NCBI GenBank assembly: GCA_016709965.1
Contig: JADJLT010000006.1
Coordinates: 496,001 to 560,000, forward strand
Direction of reading: 5' to 3'
Length of the DNA stretch: 64,000 nt
Source: Betaproteobacteria bacterium
GTDB lineage: Bacteria; Pseudomonadota; Gammaproteobacteria; Burkholderiales; Rhodocyclaceae
Part shown: in pieces, positions 39,003 through 47,235 of the stretch
How the letters are laid out: the number at the start of each line of letters is the position of its first letter
How positions within the stretch are numbered: the first letter of the stretch is position 1
Notes under the pieces: generated by a model
Told to the model about the DNA's origin: nothing
Database searches by the model: none
What the model saw: only the letters and a program-made list of their open reading frames with translations
Program-made: the position numbers and the translations under genes

Positions 39003-39103
39003 ATTTAGGCCGTCATATTTAACCTATTAATATCAATTAGTTAGATCGCGAATTATACCGCAACGCGGTCAGTCGCCACGGGTGGCGATGAAATATGCAG
39101 AAC

Positions 39104-39122
39104 TGCTAAGTCACGAGGATTG
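39104..39122 (-). repeat. IS terminal inverted repeat, right
   Basis: TGCTAAGTCACGAGGATTG, the inverted copy of the left end at 37732-37750. Confidence 0.93.
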
Positions 39123-39132
39123 TATCGATACT
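39123..39132. repeat. Target-site duplication, right copy
   Basis: TATCGATACT, identical to 37722-37731, directly adjoining the right inverted repeat. Confidence 0.9.
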
Positions 39133-40065
39133 TACCCCTCGCGCTTCGCCGATGGCTTCTAAGCTTTCACCATTCCCTAGTCTCTCGGTCATTTCGGCTT
39201 CAGCCAGCGTTAATCCGTATAAGCGTTGCAGTCGCCCACGTATTCCACGGCCGAGGTGATGCATGGGGTTCATGCGCAAGAGGGCGAGGTTGGGTTTGCC
39301 GTTAAGTGGGGTGGCGGTGGCGAACCATGTGTCGTCGTGGGTGAGAATCAATACTTCAGATTCGGTACGCTGACGCAGGCAAGCGAAGACCACTTTTTGC
39401 AACTGTTTTCGAACCGAAATTTCAGCAGAAATTTTGGTTTTGCTGTCGAATAGTGTTGTCCATGCCGAGCCTCGATGCTCGCGTGCGGATGGGTTGGCCC
39501 AGGCGATAGTGAGGTGGCCGTCTACGACTGCCAAAGGCAGGGTGAGTTGGGCGGCGATGTCACAACTGCGGCGGGCGTCATCGCCGCGTGCATCGAAGCC
39601 TGTTTGGGGGGGTAGGGCATTACCGATTCGCCAGTGGTGGATGTGGCGATCCAGTTCGGTGCCAAGTGCTATTGAAAATGGCTCAGAGCCACGAAAACGC
39701 TGAACGCCGATCATGCGTAGCGTGCCGTCCGGCTGCCGCCATTGGGCAGCGATGACGTGGTCGATGCCGTGCGGGCGAAGGTAGTCGTTGCTCAGTTCGC
39801 GCTGGGCCAGATAGGCCGGATGAATGGTGGTGTCGAGGACGATGGCGCGCCCGTCGGGGCGATCGGCAAGCAACTTGGGCAGCGGGTCCAGGCTGCTGAA
39901 GTGGTGCTGATATTCGAGGACAGCGCTCTCAGTATGGCCGTTTCCAATAAGGCTGTGGCTACCATCCGGATGAATCGTGAGCATGCCACTTGCCTCGGCG
40001 CCTAGCATATTTGCGATATGTACCAGCCATTGTTCAGAGTTTGCATCGGCAGCTGCGTTTGGCAT
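39123..40065 (-). pseudogene. N-terminal part of a LuxR-type regulator interrupted by IS4
   Basis: The frame from ATG 40063-40065 (MPNAAADANSEQWLVHIANM) runs into the IS and stops inside it at 39106. About 310 residues remain: a sensor region of unknown ligand, then the start of the helix-turn-helix (YGLTLAEAEMTERLGNGESL). The recognition helix is cut at SIDT. Loss of the second half of the DNA-binding domain should abolish function. The intact regulator ended just upstream of the AT-rich island (stop at 37624) on the same strand. Confidence 0.88.
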
Positions 40066-40464
40066 ATGGTTAGCCTTGGGCAGGGCGGCTAGCTATACGC
40101 GGATGCTTCCAATCTCTGCTTGGCGGTGTTGCCAATAACGACCGTATGGTCTCATCGCAACAGTTTTTGAAAAAACGGTTGTTAGCAGTGCTCATTCCAT
40201 CTCCCCCTCGTGTCGGATGACTCTGGAGTATTTCTTTTGGATATTCTCCTGGTTTGACATGTGGGTATTTGGCACGGTTCCGTAGAGACCGCTGATTTTT
40301 ATGCTTTTTGCTAAATATTTTTTCGATTCTCCGAGGAGCTCTGGGTTGAATGGGGGGGCGGCTTGGCATATTCCAAACCACGAGTGCATGACCAAGATTC
40401 AACTTCCTGCCGGATGTGACCTATTTCCTGGGTGGGTCGGAAGGAGTTGCCCATAATCGCGGAC
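40066..40464. other. Intergenic region between luxR remnant and lytic transglycosylase
   Basis: About 400 bp with mixed composition. A minus-strand open frame at 40070-40402 has no plausible ribosome-binding site and odd composition, so it is not called. An imperfect hairpin (CAACAGTTTTT...AAAAAACGGTTG, 40159-40184) is visible. Promoters of the two divergent genes should lie here. Confidence 0.4.
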
Positions 40465-41340
40465 ATGATTCATCTGCAACCAGGTTTCGATTTGCTACGG
40501 CTTCTCCCCTTTATCCTCTTTTTGATGGCCGCGGTGTCCGGTTCGTCGGCGCGCGCCGACGTGTTTGAGGAGGCGCCGCGGGTGCTTGCTGCGCTGGAGC
40601 AGGGACGAGCAGCCGAAACAGGCAAGGGCGTCAGCAAGAATCTGCAAGAGGCCGTCCGGCTGTATTGCGATGCCGCTACGATGGGTGGCCCGGAGGGATA
40701 TTTCAGGATCGGTCGTTTGCTGGCCACGGCGCCCGGCAGCATGCGCAATCCGCGCCTGGCCAATGCCTATCTGGCCATGGCGGCCAGTCTGGGCAGCCAG
40801 GAAGCGCTCAAATATTACGACCCGCAACAGAGCAATGCCGAGCTGGAAGGCGATTGTCCGGCGGCGGGCGGGATGGATTACGCCGATTCAGGATTCGATG
40901 TGGATGCCTACCTGCGCAAGCAGTCGGCGGCCAAGCAGCAGATTGCGGGCCTGATTCGCAAGGTGGCAGCCAAATATCAAATCGATGCGCGATTCGCACT
41001 GGCCATCGCCATGGCCGAATCCAATCTTGACCCGACCGCCGTTTCGCCGAGCAACGCCCAGGGCGTCATGCAGCTGATTCCGGCCACGCAGGAACGCTTC
41101 GGCGTGACCCGTCCGTTTGACCCCGAGCAGAACATCAAGGGTGCGCTGGCCTATATCCGCTGGCTGGAAAAACGCTTTGCCGGCGACTGGCGTCTGGTCG
41201 CCGCCGCCTACAACGCCGGCGAGGGCGCGGTCGATCGCCACAACGGCATTCCGCCCTACGCCGAAACTCAGCAATACGTTCGTCGCGTCATGCACTTCTC
41301 GGGCATGGCGCCGAAGCGGCCGGGCATCACCGCGATGTAG
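40465..41340 (+). CDS. Lytic transglycosylase, SLT family with Sel1-like N-terminal repeats
   Basis: About 291 residues from the ATG at 40465; a GTG at 40432 is also in frame and a GGAAGGAG run lies between them, so the start is uncertain. It has a signal peptide ending near SSARA, Sel1/TPR-like helices (about 30-120), then an SLT domain. ALAIAMAESNLDPTAVSP carries the catalytic Glu (about 190), followed by AQGVMQLIPATQERFGV and AAAYNAGEGAVDRHNGIPPY. It cleaves peptidoglycan in the periplasm. Confidence 0.9.
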   Translation: MIHLQPGFDLLRLLPFILFLMAAVSGSSARADVFEEAPRVLAALEQGRAAETGKGVSKNLQEAVRLYCDAATMGGPEGYFRIGRLLATAPGSMRNPRLANAYLAMAASLGSQEALKYYDPQQSNAELEGDCPAAGGMDYADSGFDVDAYLRKQSAAKQQIAGLIRKVAAKYQIDARFALAIAMAESNLDPTAVSPSNAQGVMQLIPATQERFGVTRPFDPEQNIKGALAYIRWLEKRFAGDWRLVAAAYNAGEGAVDRHNGIPPYAETQQYVRRVMHFSGMAPKRPGITAM

Positions 41341-41353
41341 CTTGGCGTTTGAG

Positions 41354-41395
41354 CCGAAATTTCAATTTTGGCCAAAATTTCCGGTTGACCGTGGG
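41354..41395 (-). repeat. Dispersed CGGTCAACCG element with central palindrome
   Basis: On the minus strand, CCCACGGTCAACCGGAAATT is followed by TTGGCCAAAATTGAAATTTCG. The AT-rich arm contains the perfect 16-bp palindrome AATTTTGGCCAAAATT. It starts 14 bp after the transglycosylase stop. Confidence 0.85.
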
Positions 41396-41429
41396 ATGGG
41401 GCTGGGCAAAGGGCCGACCGCCACAAAAC

Positions 41430-42134
41430 TCACTGCGATTGCTTTGCCGACTCAAAGGCGGCGCCCGCCGCGCCACGGAAATCGGTGACTTCGGGCAGAC
41501 CCTTTTTCAAGGCCTTGTCGCGGGCAAGTTGGTGATTCATATCCGCTGCGAAGAAAGTAACGGATTTGCCCGCAGCCTTGGCCGCCAGCATTTCGTCGCG
41601 CGCAATGTCGCCGCCACCGAAACCGATGATCGCCGAGCTGTTGGCGATGATTACGGCCGATGTTGGTGCCAGTTTTTCCGAACTAGGCAATCGCCCGCCC
41701 CAACTGCGGTCCTTGACGTAAAAAACGTAATCGACACAGGGTGAAAGCGGCACCTTTTCAGCACGGGCCAGTTGGGAAACGATGCCCATCGTGGTGAAAC
41801 CTTTCTCCTTGGCCAGTTCGTAAACTGCACCAATGCCGTCTGCCGTGGCGCCAATATTGATCATCGTCTTTGCCGGCTGAAAGTTGTCGAGCAGTTGCCC
41901 GGCCTGCGCCAGCATGGCGTCAGGGACTTCATAGCCGGCCCCTGAGTAGCCGACGAAGCTTACGACGTTACGCCGTTTGGCGTGAACGAAGGCCTTGATC
42001 GTGGCCGATGTCGCCGTGCGAATTACCGGTGATCCATCGCAGGCCGATGTCATGGATGGATTGGCGAACCAAAGCCCCGCCAGAATGGGGCCGACGGCGG
42101 ATAGCGGACTTGCAATGGACATGGCGTTTCCCAT
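41430..42134 (-). CDS. Predicted Rossmannoid nucleotide-binding protein (SLOG-like), exported or anchored
   Basis: 234 residues. A hydrophobic N-terminus (about 8-32) could be a signal peptide. The remainder alternates beta strands and helices: VVSFVGYSGAGYEVPD, MINIGATADGIGAVYELA, then AVIIANSSAIIGFGGGDIARDE and KSVTFFAADMNH. The GFGGGDIARDE segment resembles the glycine-rich phosphate-binding loop of SLOG/LOG-type folds. Function and ligand are unknown. It is convergent with the transglycosylase gene. Confidence 0.65.
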   Translation of the reverse strand: MGNAMSIASPLSAVGPILAGLWFANPSMTSACDGSPVIRTATSATIKAFVHAKRRNVVSFVGYSGAGYEVPDAMLAQAGQLLDNFQPAKTMINIGATADGIGAVYELAKEKGFTTMGIVSQLARAEKVPLSPCVDYVFYVKDRSWGGRLPSSEKLAPTSAVIIANSSAIIGFGGGDIARDEMLAAKAAGKSVTFFAADMNHQLARDKALKKGLPEVTDFRGAAGAAFESAKQSQ

Positions 42135-42255
42135 AAGAGGGTTATGAATGTTTGCGTCGGTTAATCAATTGCCAGCGGAAATGATGAAGGAATATCGAGA
42201 CTGGCGCGAATTAATTCTGCCGGGGAACCGATGTCAATACGCCTGCCGCCCGCGC

Positions 42256-42296
42256 TGAAATTTCAATTTTCGCAAAAGTTTCCGGTTGACCGTAGA
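42256..42296 (-). repeat. Dispersed CGGTCAACCG element
   Basis: On the minus strand, ATCTACGGTCAACCGGAAAC then TTTTGCGAAAATTGAAATTTC. It lies in the 208-bp gap upstream of the SLOG-like gene, 47 bp past the end of the 137-residue membrane gene. Confidence 0.8.
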
Positions 42297-42342
42297 TGTT
42301 GACCCAAGGCGGCTAGGTACAAATTAAAACTTGCGTCGGGGA

Positions 42343-42756
42343 TTAGTTAAGATTTGGCCACAGCAGTTTCACGCGCGCCAAGATGAGAGGCAAGAGCGCA
42401 AATCCCAGTAGCATGACCAGATAAACGCTGCCCGAAACCGGATCACGGCTAGCCAGGTACTCACCCACCGAGCGCTCCGCCAAGACCAGCGCCAACAGCA
42501 ACTCCGCGGCAATCGCCAAGCCCAGGGCGACAAATCCTACGCCCAGTCGAATGGCTGTATCGAGCGGCAGGGAAAATCGCCGCACGATAAAGCGAGCGGC
42601 AAACACGATGACAACGAACTGAACCGGCATTTCAAGTAGTTCGGCCACTCTGGCGCCCAGATGCGGCACGAGAAAGGGTACCCGGATACAACCGAGGAGG
42701 AAGCCGGCACCAAACACCAAGCCAAAGTAGGCTGCCCCAGCTTTGAGGATTTTCAT
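42343..42756 (-). CDS. Small hypothetical membrane protein
   Basis: 137 residues starting MKILKAGAAYFGLVFGAGFLL. Four hydrophobic segments cover nearly the whole length (about 8-28, 42-60, 68-92, 108-128), with one RFIVRRF basic loop. No family was recognised with confidence. It is a single-gene unit between two other minus-strand genes with a dispersed repeat downstream. Confidence 0.65.
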   Translation of the reverse strand: MKILKAGAAYFGLVFGAGFLLGCIRVPFLVPHLGARVAELLEMPVQFVVIVFAARFIVRRFSLPLDTAIRLGVGFVALGLAIAAELLLALVLAERSVGEYLASRDPVSGSVYLVMLLGFALLPLILARVKLLWPNLN

Positions 42757-42875
42757 GCGCGCTTCCGTTCATGGCGAGACAGTGGAGACTTCAGTGTGCG
42801 CCGAATCAGAAGGAAGGGAGCTTTTGGAGCATGAACAAACCGCGAACCTATTTCAGGCAGACCATGACGTGAGGC

Positions 42876-43547
42876 TTATTTTCGCAGGTGTTCCTGAACA
42901 TTGAACAGGATGACGGCGATCAGTCCGATCGCCAACGGCAGGGTCAGCATGAACACGATCGCTGCGCCCAGTGAGCCGATCAGGACCGGTGCGATGGTAT
43001 CGGCATTGTGATAATGCTCGACGATCTGCGCGAAGGTCCATCCTGTCACCCGCCAGGCAATCCAGAAGCCACCGATGCCGCTGGCGATCAATGTTGTCAT
43101 GTCGTTTAGCCCCAATCGCCGCTGCCGCTCTCGCTGTTTTCGCAACAAGTGGCGCACTAGCCAGTCAATTATGCCGAGAGTGACCAGAAAAGCGGCGAAC
43201 AGCGCGGCAGGCATGCGCCAATCGGTGGATGGTGAAGGCGCTGTAGCGCCTTGCGGCGATGCTGGGCGTTTGGTGGACGTAGGTTTTTCATCCGGACGAT
43301 CGGGGCGTTCCGGACGGAAGTTCGGTCGGTCGCGGGGGTAGGCTTCAGCGCATTGGTCGTTGCCGGGTGGGCGCAAGGTGATCGCCTCGGGTGGGCATGG
43401 ACCGACATTGACAAAATCGACCCCTCCCGCGCGGCAGAGCGCCGCATTGCGCTGTTGGCAGTCTTGCCTGGCATCGGGTACGTCGGCAAGCACGGCCGAT
43501 GTCATGGTGCAGGCGAAAAGCAAGGCCGCAAGCTGACGCAGCATCAT
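42876..43547 (-). CDS. Hypothetical exported/membrane protein downstream of mutL
   Basis: About 222-223 residues from the ATGATG at 43542-43547, which overlaps the mutL stop. A signal peptide (LAALLFACTMTSAVLA) is followed by a Cys-containing periplasmic segment, a Pro/Arg-rich linker (about 70-115) and three hydrophobic helices towards the C-terminus. The family is unknown. The overlap suggests translational coupling to mutL, but no repair role is implied. Confidence 0.65.
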   Translation of the reverse strand: MMLRQLAALLFACTMTSAVLADVPDARQDCQQRNAALCRAGGVDFVNVGPCPPEAITLRPPGNDQCAEAYPRDRPNFRPERPDRPDEKPTSTKRPASPQGATAPSPSTDWRMPAALFAAFLVTLGIIDWLVRHLLRKQRERQRRLGLNDMTTLIASGIGGFWIAWRVTGWTFAQIVEHYHNADTIAPVLIGSLGAAIVFMLTLPLAIGLIAVILFNVQEHLRK

Positions 43548-45385
43548 TGACCCCGTAAAAACAGCTTGTCCAGTTGATCCATCGTCAGCTCTGTCCATGT
43601 CGGGCGGCCGTGGTTGCATTGGCCGGCGCGCTCGGTTTCTTCCATTTGCCGGAGCAGGGCGTTCATTTCCGGAATCGTGAGCAGGCGGCGGGCGCGGACG
43701 GCGCCGTGGCAGGCCATGGTGGCGAGGAGTTCGTTGCGGCGGGCGGTGGCGAGCTGGGTGATGCCGTGTTCGCGTAGTTCAGCAATCAGCGATTTGGCCA
43801 GCGCAGCGGGGTCGCCCGATTGAAGCAGGGCGGGGACGGCGCGCACGCCGAGTTGATTGGGGCCGAGCGGGGCGATCTGGAAGCCGAGGTCGGCCAGCGC
43901 CTCGGCGTGCTCTTCGACGGCGGCAATATCGAGCGGGTCTGCCGAAAAAACGGCGGGAATGAGTAGCGCCTGGGTGGCTATCTGGCGGTTGTCGAAGGCG
44001 GATTTCAGCTTTTCGTAGAGGATGCGTTCATGCGCGGCGTGCATGTCGATCAGCACCAGGCCACGGGTATTCTGGGCGAGGACGTAGACGCCGTGGAGCT
44101 GGGCGATGGCGTAGCCGAGTGGTGGTGCTTCGCTGCCTGACGGGAGGTCGGCGGCCGGGCGGCTGATCGTTGCGCTTGACTGGAATTGCGGGGCGAATTC
44201 GGGGCGCGGCGTGGGTGACTGGCCGATGTCCTGCGCGGCGCGGGCAAAGGCGAGGTAAGCGGCGGCGGCCGGCTCGGCGACGCCGAGACTGCTTTGATGG
44301 CGGAGCGGTGGGGAATATTCGTAATTTGGCCGATTTTCCGGGTTGACCGTGGCAGTCTCACGGTCAACCAGTGACGGTGCACTTTCGGCCTGCACCGCCG
44401 TGGCCAGCGTGCGCTGGATGGCGTGGAATACAAATTGGTGCATGGCGCGCGAGTCACGGAAGCGGACTTCGGTCTTGGCCGGATGGACATTGACGTCGAC
44501 CAGCGCCGGGTCGATGTTGACGAACAGGCAGACGGCCGGCTGGCGGCTACCGTGCAGCACGTCGCGATAGGCTTCGCGCAGGGCGTGGCTGATGATCTTG
44601 TCGCGCACGAAGCGGCCGTTGACGAAGACGTACTGGCCATCCTTGGCGTCGGTGGCGCGGGTCGGGTCGATGGCGAAGCCGGCGATGGCGAGCGGGCCGG
44701 CCCCGGCATCCACTGCACGGGCGGCACCGAGGAAGTCATCGCCCAGAATGTCGGCAATGCGGCGAGGGGCGTTGGCCGGGGCGAGCTGGAACAGGTTACG
44801 GCCGTTGTGGGTCAGGCTGATGGCGACATCCGGCCGGGTTAGCGCCAACCGCCGGACGGCATCGGCGCAGTGGGCGAATTCGGTGCTTTCCGATTTAAGA
44901 AATTTGCGGCGGGCCGGGGTGTTGAAATAAAGGTCGCGCATTTCGACGACGGTGCCGGCCATCAATGCGGCGGGTTCCGGTTCGGCGCCCGCATTTGCCA
45001 AAGACTCGCCGCGCAGTTTCCAGGCGTGCGCCGCGCCGCGTTCGCGGCTGGTGATGCTCAGGCGGGCGACGGAGGCGACCGAGGCCAGCGCCTCGCCACG
45101 AAAGCCCAGTGTGCCGACGCGTTCGAGGTCATCGAGGCTGGCGATTTTGGAGGTGGCGTGCCGGGTCAGGGCCAACGCCAGTTCGTCCTTGGCAATGCCG
45201 CAGCCGTCATCGGTGATACGGATCAGCTTGACGCCGCCTTCCTCCAGATGCACCTGAATGGCCTTGCTACCGGCATCGAGGCTGTTTTCGAGGAGTTCCT
45301 TGAGGACGGAGGCGGGTCTTTCGACCACTTCGCCAGCGGCAATCTGGCTGATCAGCAGGTCGGGTAGGCGGGCTATCGTGGGCAT
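43544..45385 (-). CDS. mutL: DNA mismatch repair protein MutL with endonuclease motif
   Basis: 613 residues. The GHKL ATPase domain shows ELLENSLDAGS (about 30-40), DDGCGI (59-64) and GTLGFRGEALASV (91-103). The C-terminal domain carries DMHAAHERILYE at 447-458, matching the DQHA(X)2E(X)4E nuclease motif, and a CNHGRPTW motif near the end. MutL links MutS mismatch recognition to strand removal; this motif set predicts nicking activity, as in bacteria without MutH. The interdomain linker at about 345-360 is encoded by a dispersed repeat copy. Confidence 0.96.
   Translation of the reverse strand: MPTIARLPDLLISQIAAGEVVERPASVLKELLENSLDAGSKAIQVHLEEGGVKLIRITDDGCGIAKDELALALTRHATSKIASLDDLERVGTLGFRGEALASVASVARLSITSRERGAAHAWKLRGESLANAGAEPEPAALMAGTVVEMRDLYFNTPARRKFLKSESTEFAHCADAVRRLALTRPDVAISLTHNGRNLFQLAPANAPRRIADILGDDFLGAARAVDAGAGPLAIAGFAIDPTRATDAKDGQYVFVNGRFVRDKIISHALREAYRDVLHGSRQPAVCLFVNIDPALVDVNVHPAKTEVRFRDSRAMHQFVFHAIQRTLATAVQAESAPSLVDRETATVNPENRPNYEYSPPLRHQSSLGVAEPAAAAYLAFARAAQDIGQSPTPRPEFAPQFQSSATISRPAADLPSGSEAPPLGYAIAQLHGVYVLAQNTRGLVLIDMHAAHERILYEKLKSAFDNRQIATQALLIPAVFSADPLDIAAVEEHAEALADLGFQIAPLGPNQLGVRAVPALLQSGDPAALAKSLIAELREHGITQLATARRNELLATMACHGAVRARRLLTIPEMNALLRQMEETERAGQCNHGRPTWTELTMDQLDKLFLRGQ
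44316..44354 (-). repeat. Dispersed CGGTCAACCG element inside mutL
   Basis: On the minus strand, TGCCACGGTCAACCCGGAAA then ATCGGCCAAATTACGAATATT. It is in frame and encodes TATVNPENRPNYEYS in the variable linker. A second partial core (CACGGTCAACCAG) lies beside it on the opposite strand at 44359-44371. Confidence 0.75.
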
Positions 45386-45449
45386 GGCGGGATTATAAGG
45401 TGAGCAGCGTCCCAGGTTGGCTGAGCTTCGTCACGGCAATCGGTTGGGG

Positions 45450-46550
45450 TCAGGGAACAACCGCGAGAAAGAGAAAAGCCGCGAAAATCACCAGATGCAC
45501 CGTGCCATGTAGTACCGTGGCCCGGCCGCCAGCCAGTGTAATGGCACTGGTCAGCAATGTGAGAAATAACAAGACGATTTCCTTGGATGGCAAGCCAAGG
45601 ACCAGCGGCAGTTTGAGATAAATGGAGACTACTGCGACGCTGGGGATCGTCAGCCCAATGGTGGCCAGCGCCGAGCCGAGCGCCAGATTCAGGCTCGTTT
45701 GCATCCGGTTGCGCAGCGCGGCGCGCAGGGCCGCCCAGGTTTCCGGCAGGAGAACGAGCAGGGCGATAGCAACGCCGACCACGGCAGCCGGGGCAGCTGC
45801 TGCCTCGACGGCATGCTGGATGACGGGCGACAATTTCTTGGCCAGGCCAACGACCGCGAGCAGTGCGATGCCAAGCATGCCAAGGCTGAGCAGGGCGCCG
45901 GCAGTTCCGATGATTGCCGGATGCTCATCGTCGCCGTCCGTAGTGACGGGCAGGAAGAACTCGCGATGGCGAACGGTTTGCACGAAGACGAACACGCCGT
46001 ATAGGATGAGCGACATTAGCCCGGCAAAGGCCAGTTGCGAGGGGGAGTAGGTTGGCTCGCTGGTGGTTGTCGTGAATTTCGGCAAGACCAGCGTCAGGGT
46101 GGTCAGCGCGGTCAGCACAGACAGCGCTGAGCCGGCACCTTCGACCCGGAAGGTAATGATGCGATGGCGCATGGCGCCGGCCAGCAGGCAGAGGCCGACG
46201 ACACCATTACAGATGATCATGACGGTGGCAAATACTGTATCGCGCGCCAGTTCGCTGGGCGCGCCGCTGCCGGAAAGCATCATCGAGACGATCAGCGATA
46301 CCTCAATGACGGTCACCGCCAGTGCCAGAACCAGCGTGCCAAAAGGTTCGCCAATACGGTGGGCGATCACCTCGGCATGGAACACGGCAACCATGACTGC
46401 CGAAATCAGTCCGATGGATATAGCGGCTAACCAAGGCCATTCCGATGGCACCAGGTCACCGGAAATCAACAAGGAGCCTGCCAGCAAAGGCGTGGCGATA
46501 CTCCACAGTGGCAGGCCGAGTATGGATGGGAAGCGGGGCATGGTGGGCAT
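45450..46550 (-). CDS. Calcium/proton antiporter family protein (ChaA-like)
   Basis: About 366 residues from the ATG at 46548-46550; a later Met three codons on is possible. It has about eleven hydrophobic helices. Two inverted repeats carry the cation-binding acidic motifs VFHAEVIAHRIGEPFGTLVL...VTVIEVSLI (about 58-85) and LPETWAALRAALRNRMQTSLNLALGSALAT near 275-300. This matches the ChaA branch of the Ca2+:cation antiporters, which export Na+, K+ or Ca2+ at high pH. It diverges from dedA. Confidence 0.88.
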   Translation of the reverse strand: MPTMPRFPSILGLPLWSIATPLLAGSLLISGDLVPSEWPWLAAISIGLISAVMVAVFHAEVIAHRIGEPFGTLVLALAVTVIEVSLIVSMMLSGSGAPSELARDTVFATVMIICNGVVGLCLLAGAMRHRIITFRVEGAGSALSVLTALTTLTLVLPKFTTTTSEPTYSPSQLAFAGLMSLILYGVFVFVQTVRHREFFLPVTTDGDDEHPAIIGTAGALLSLGMLGIALLAVVGLAKKLSPVIQHAVEAAAAPAAVVGVAIALLVLLPETWAALRAALRNRMQTSLNLALGSALATIGLTIPSVAVVSIYLKLPLVLGLPSKEIVLLFLTLLTSAITLAGGRATVLHGTVHLVIFAAFLFLAVVP

Positions 46551-46593
46551 GCCCGGATTATAATGCGGCCTCATTCAAAGCTCGGCGCAACGC

Positions 46594-47235
46594 ATGGATC
46601 TCCTCGCCCAATTTATCGATATCGTTCTCCACCTCGACAAGCATCTGGCCATCATGGTCCAGCAGTACGGCTTGTGGATTTACGGCATCCTCTTCTTCAT
46701 CATTTTTGCCGAAACCGGTTTTGTCGTGACGCCCTTCCTGCCCGGCGATTCGCTACTTTTCGTGGCCGGTGCGCTGGCCGCGATTGGTGAGGGCGGCATG
46801 GATATTTTGACGCTGATCGGCGTGCTGGCCGCCGCGGCAGTGCTCGGCAATACGGTCAATTACCAGATTGGCCGCTTTCTCGGTCCGAAGGTGTTCCAGT
46901 GGGAAAACTCGCGCTTCTTCAACAAGGATGCGCTGGTCAAGACCCACGCTTTTTATGAGAAACATGGCGGCAAGACGCTGGTGCTGTCGCGGTTTTTGCC
47001 GTTGTTTCGTACTTTCGCACCATTTGTGGCCGGCATTGGGTCGATGAGTCTTGTCCGCTTCACGATATTCAACCTGATCGGCGCGCTGGCCTGGGTGGTG
47101 TCGCTGTGCCTGGCCGGTTACTGGCTGGGCAACATGCCCTGGGTTAAGGCAAATTTGTCGGTGATCATCGTCGGCATCGTGGCATTTTCGCTGGTTCCAA
47201 TCGGCATCGGTTACGTCAAGAGCAAGGCTGCCTGA
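46594..47235 (+). CDS. DedA family membrane protein
   Basis: 213 residues. Signatures are FAETGFVVTPFLPGDSLLFV (about 30-49), FYEKHGGKTLVLSRFLPLFR and TFAPFVAGIGSM near 120-150. DedA proteins help recycle undecaprenyl phosphate or phospholipids across the membrane and support envelope integrity. Its stop codon touches the start of the next lipoprotein gene (TGATG), so it is the first gene of the run dedA-lipoprotein-purN-DUF3108-rsmB-mscS. Confidence 0.93.
   Translation: MDLLAQFIDIVLHLDKHLAIMVQQYGLWIYGILFFIIFAETGFVVTPFLPGDSLLFVAGALAAIGEGGMDILTLIGVLAAAAVLGNTVNYQIGRFLGPKVFQWENSRFFNKDALVKTHAFYEKHGGKTLVLSRFLPLFRTFAPFVAGIGSMSLVRFTIFNLIGALAWVVSLCLAGYWLGNMPWVKANLSVIIVGIVAFSLVPIGIGYVKSKAA

Larger units (their letters stand above)
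37732..39122. mobile_element. IS4-family insertion sequence, 1391 bp, complete ends
   Basis: Both ends carry the 19-bp inverted repeat CAATCCTCGTGACTTAGCA (37732-37750, and inverted at 39104-39122). A 10-bp direct repeat of target DNA flanks it. It contains one transposase gene on the minus strand. The inserted site lies inside the helix-turn-helix codons of a LuxR-type regulator. The perfect ends and perfect target duplication suggest a fairly recent insertion. Confidence 0.95.

Noticed and set aside
37984..39030. 348-residue plus-strand open frame over the IS
   Set aside because: It is antisense to the transposase, whose DDE and Y-R-E-K motifs are intact.
40070..40402. 110-residue minus-strand ORF upstream of luxR
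   Set aside because: There is no ribosome-binding site, the composition is not coding-like and two alternative frames overlap it; treated as intergenic.
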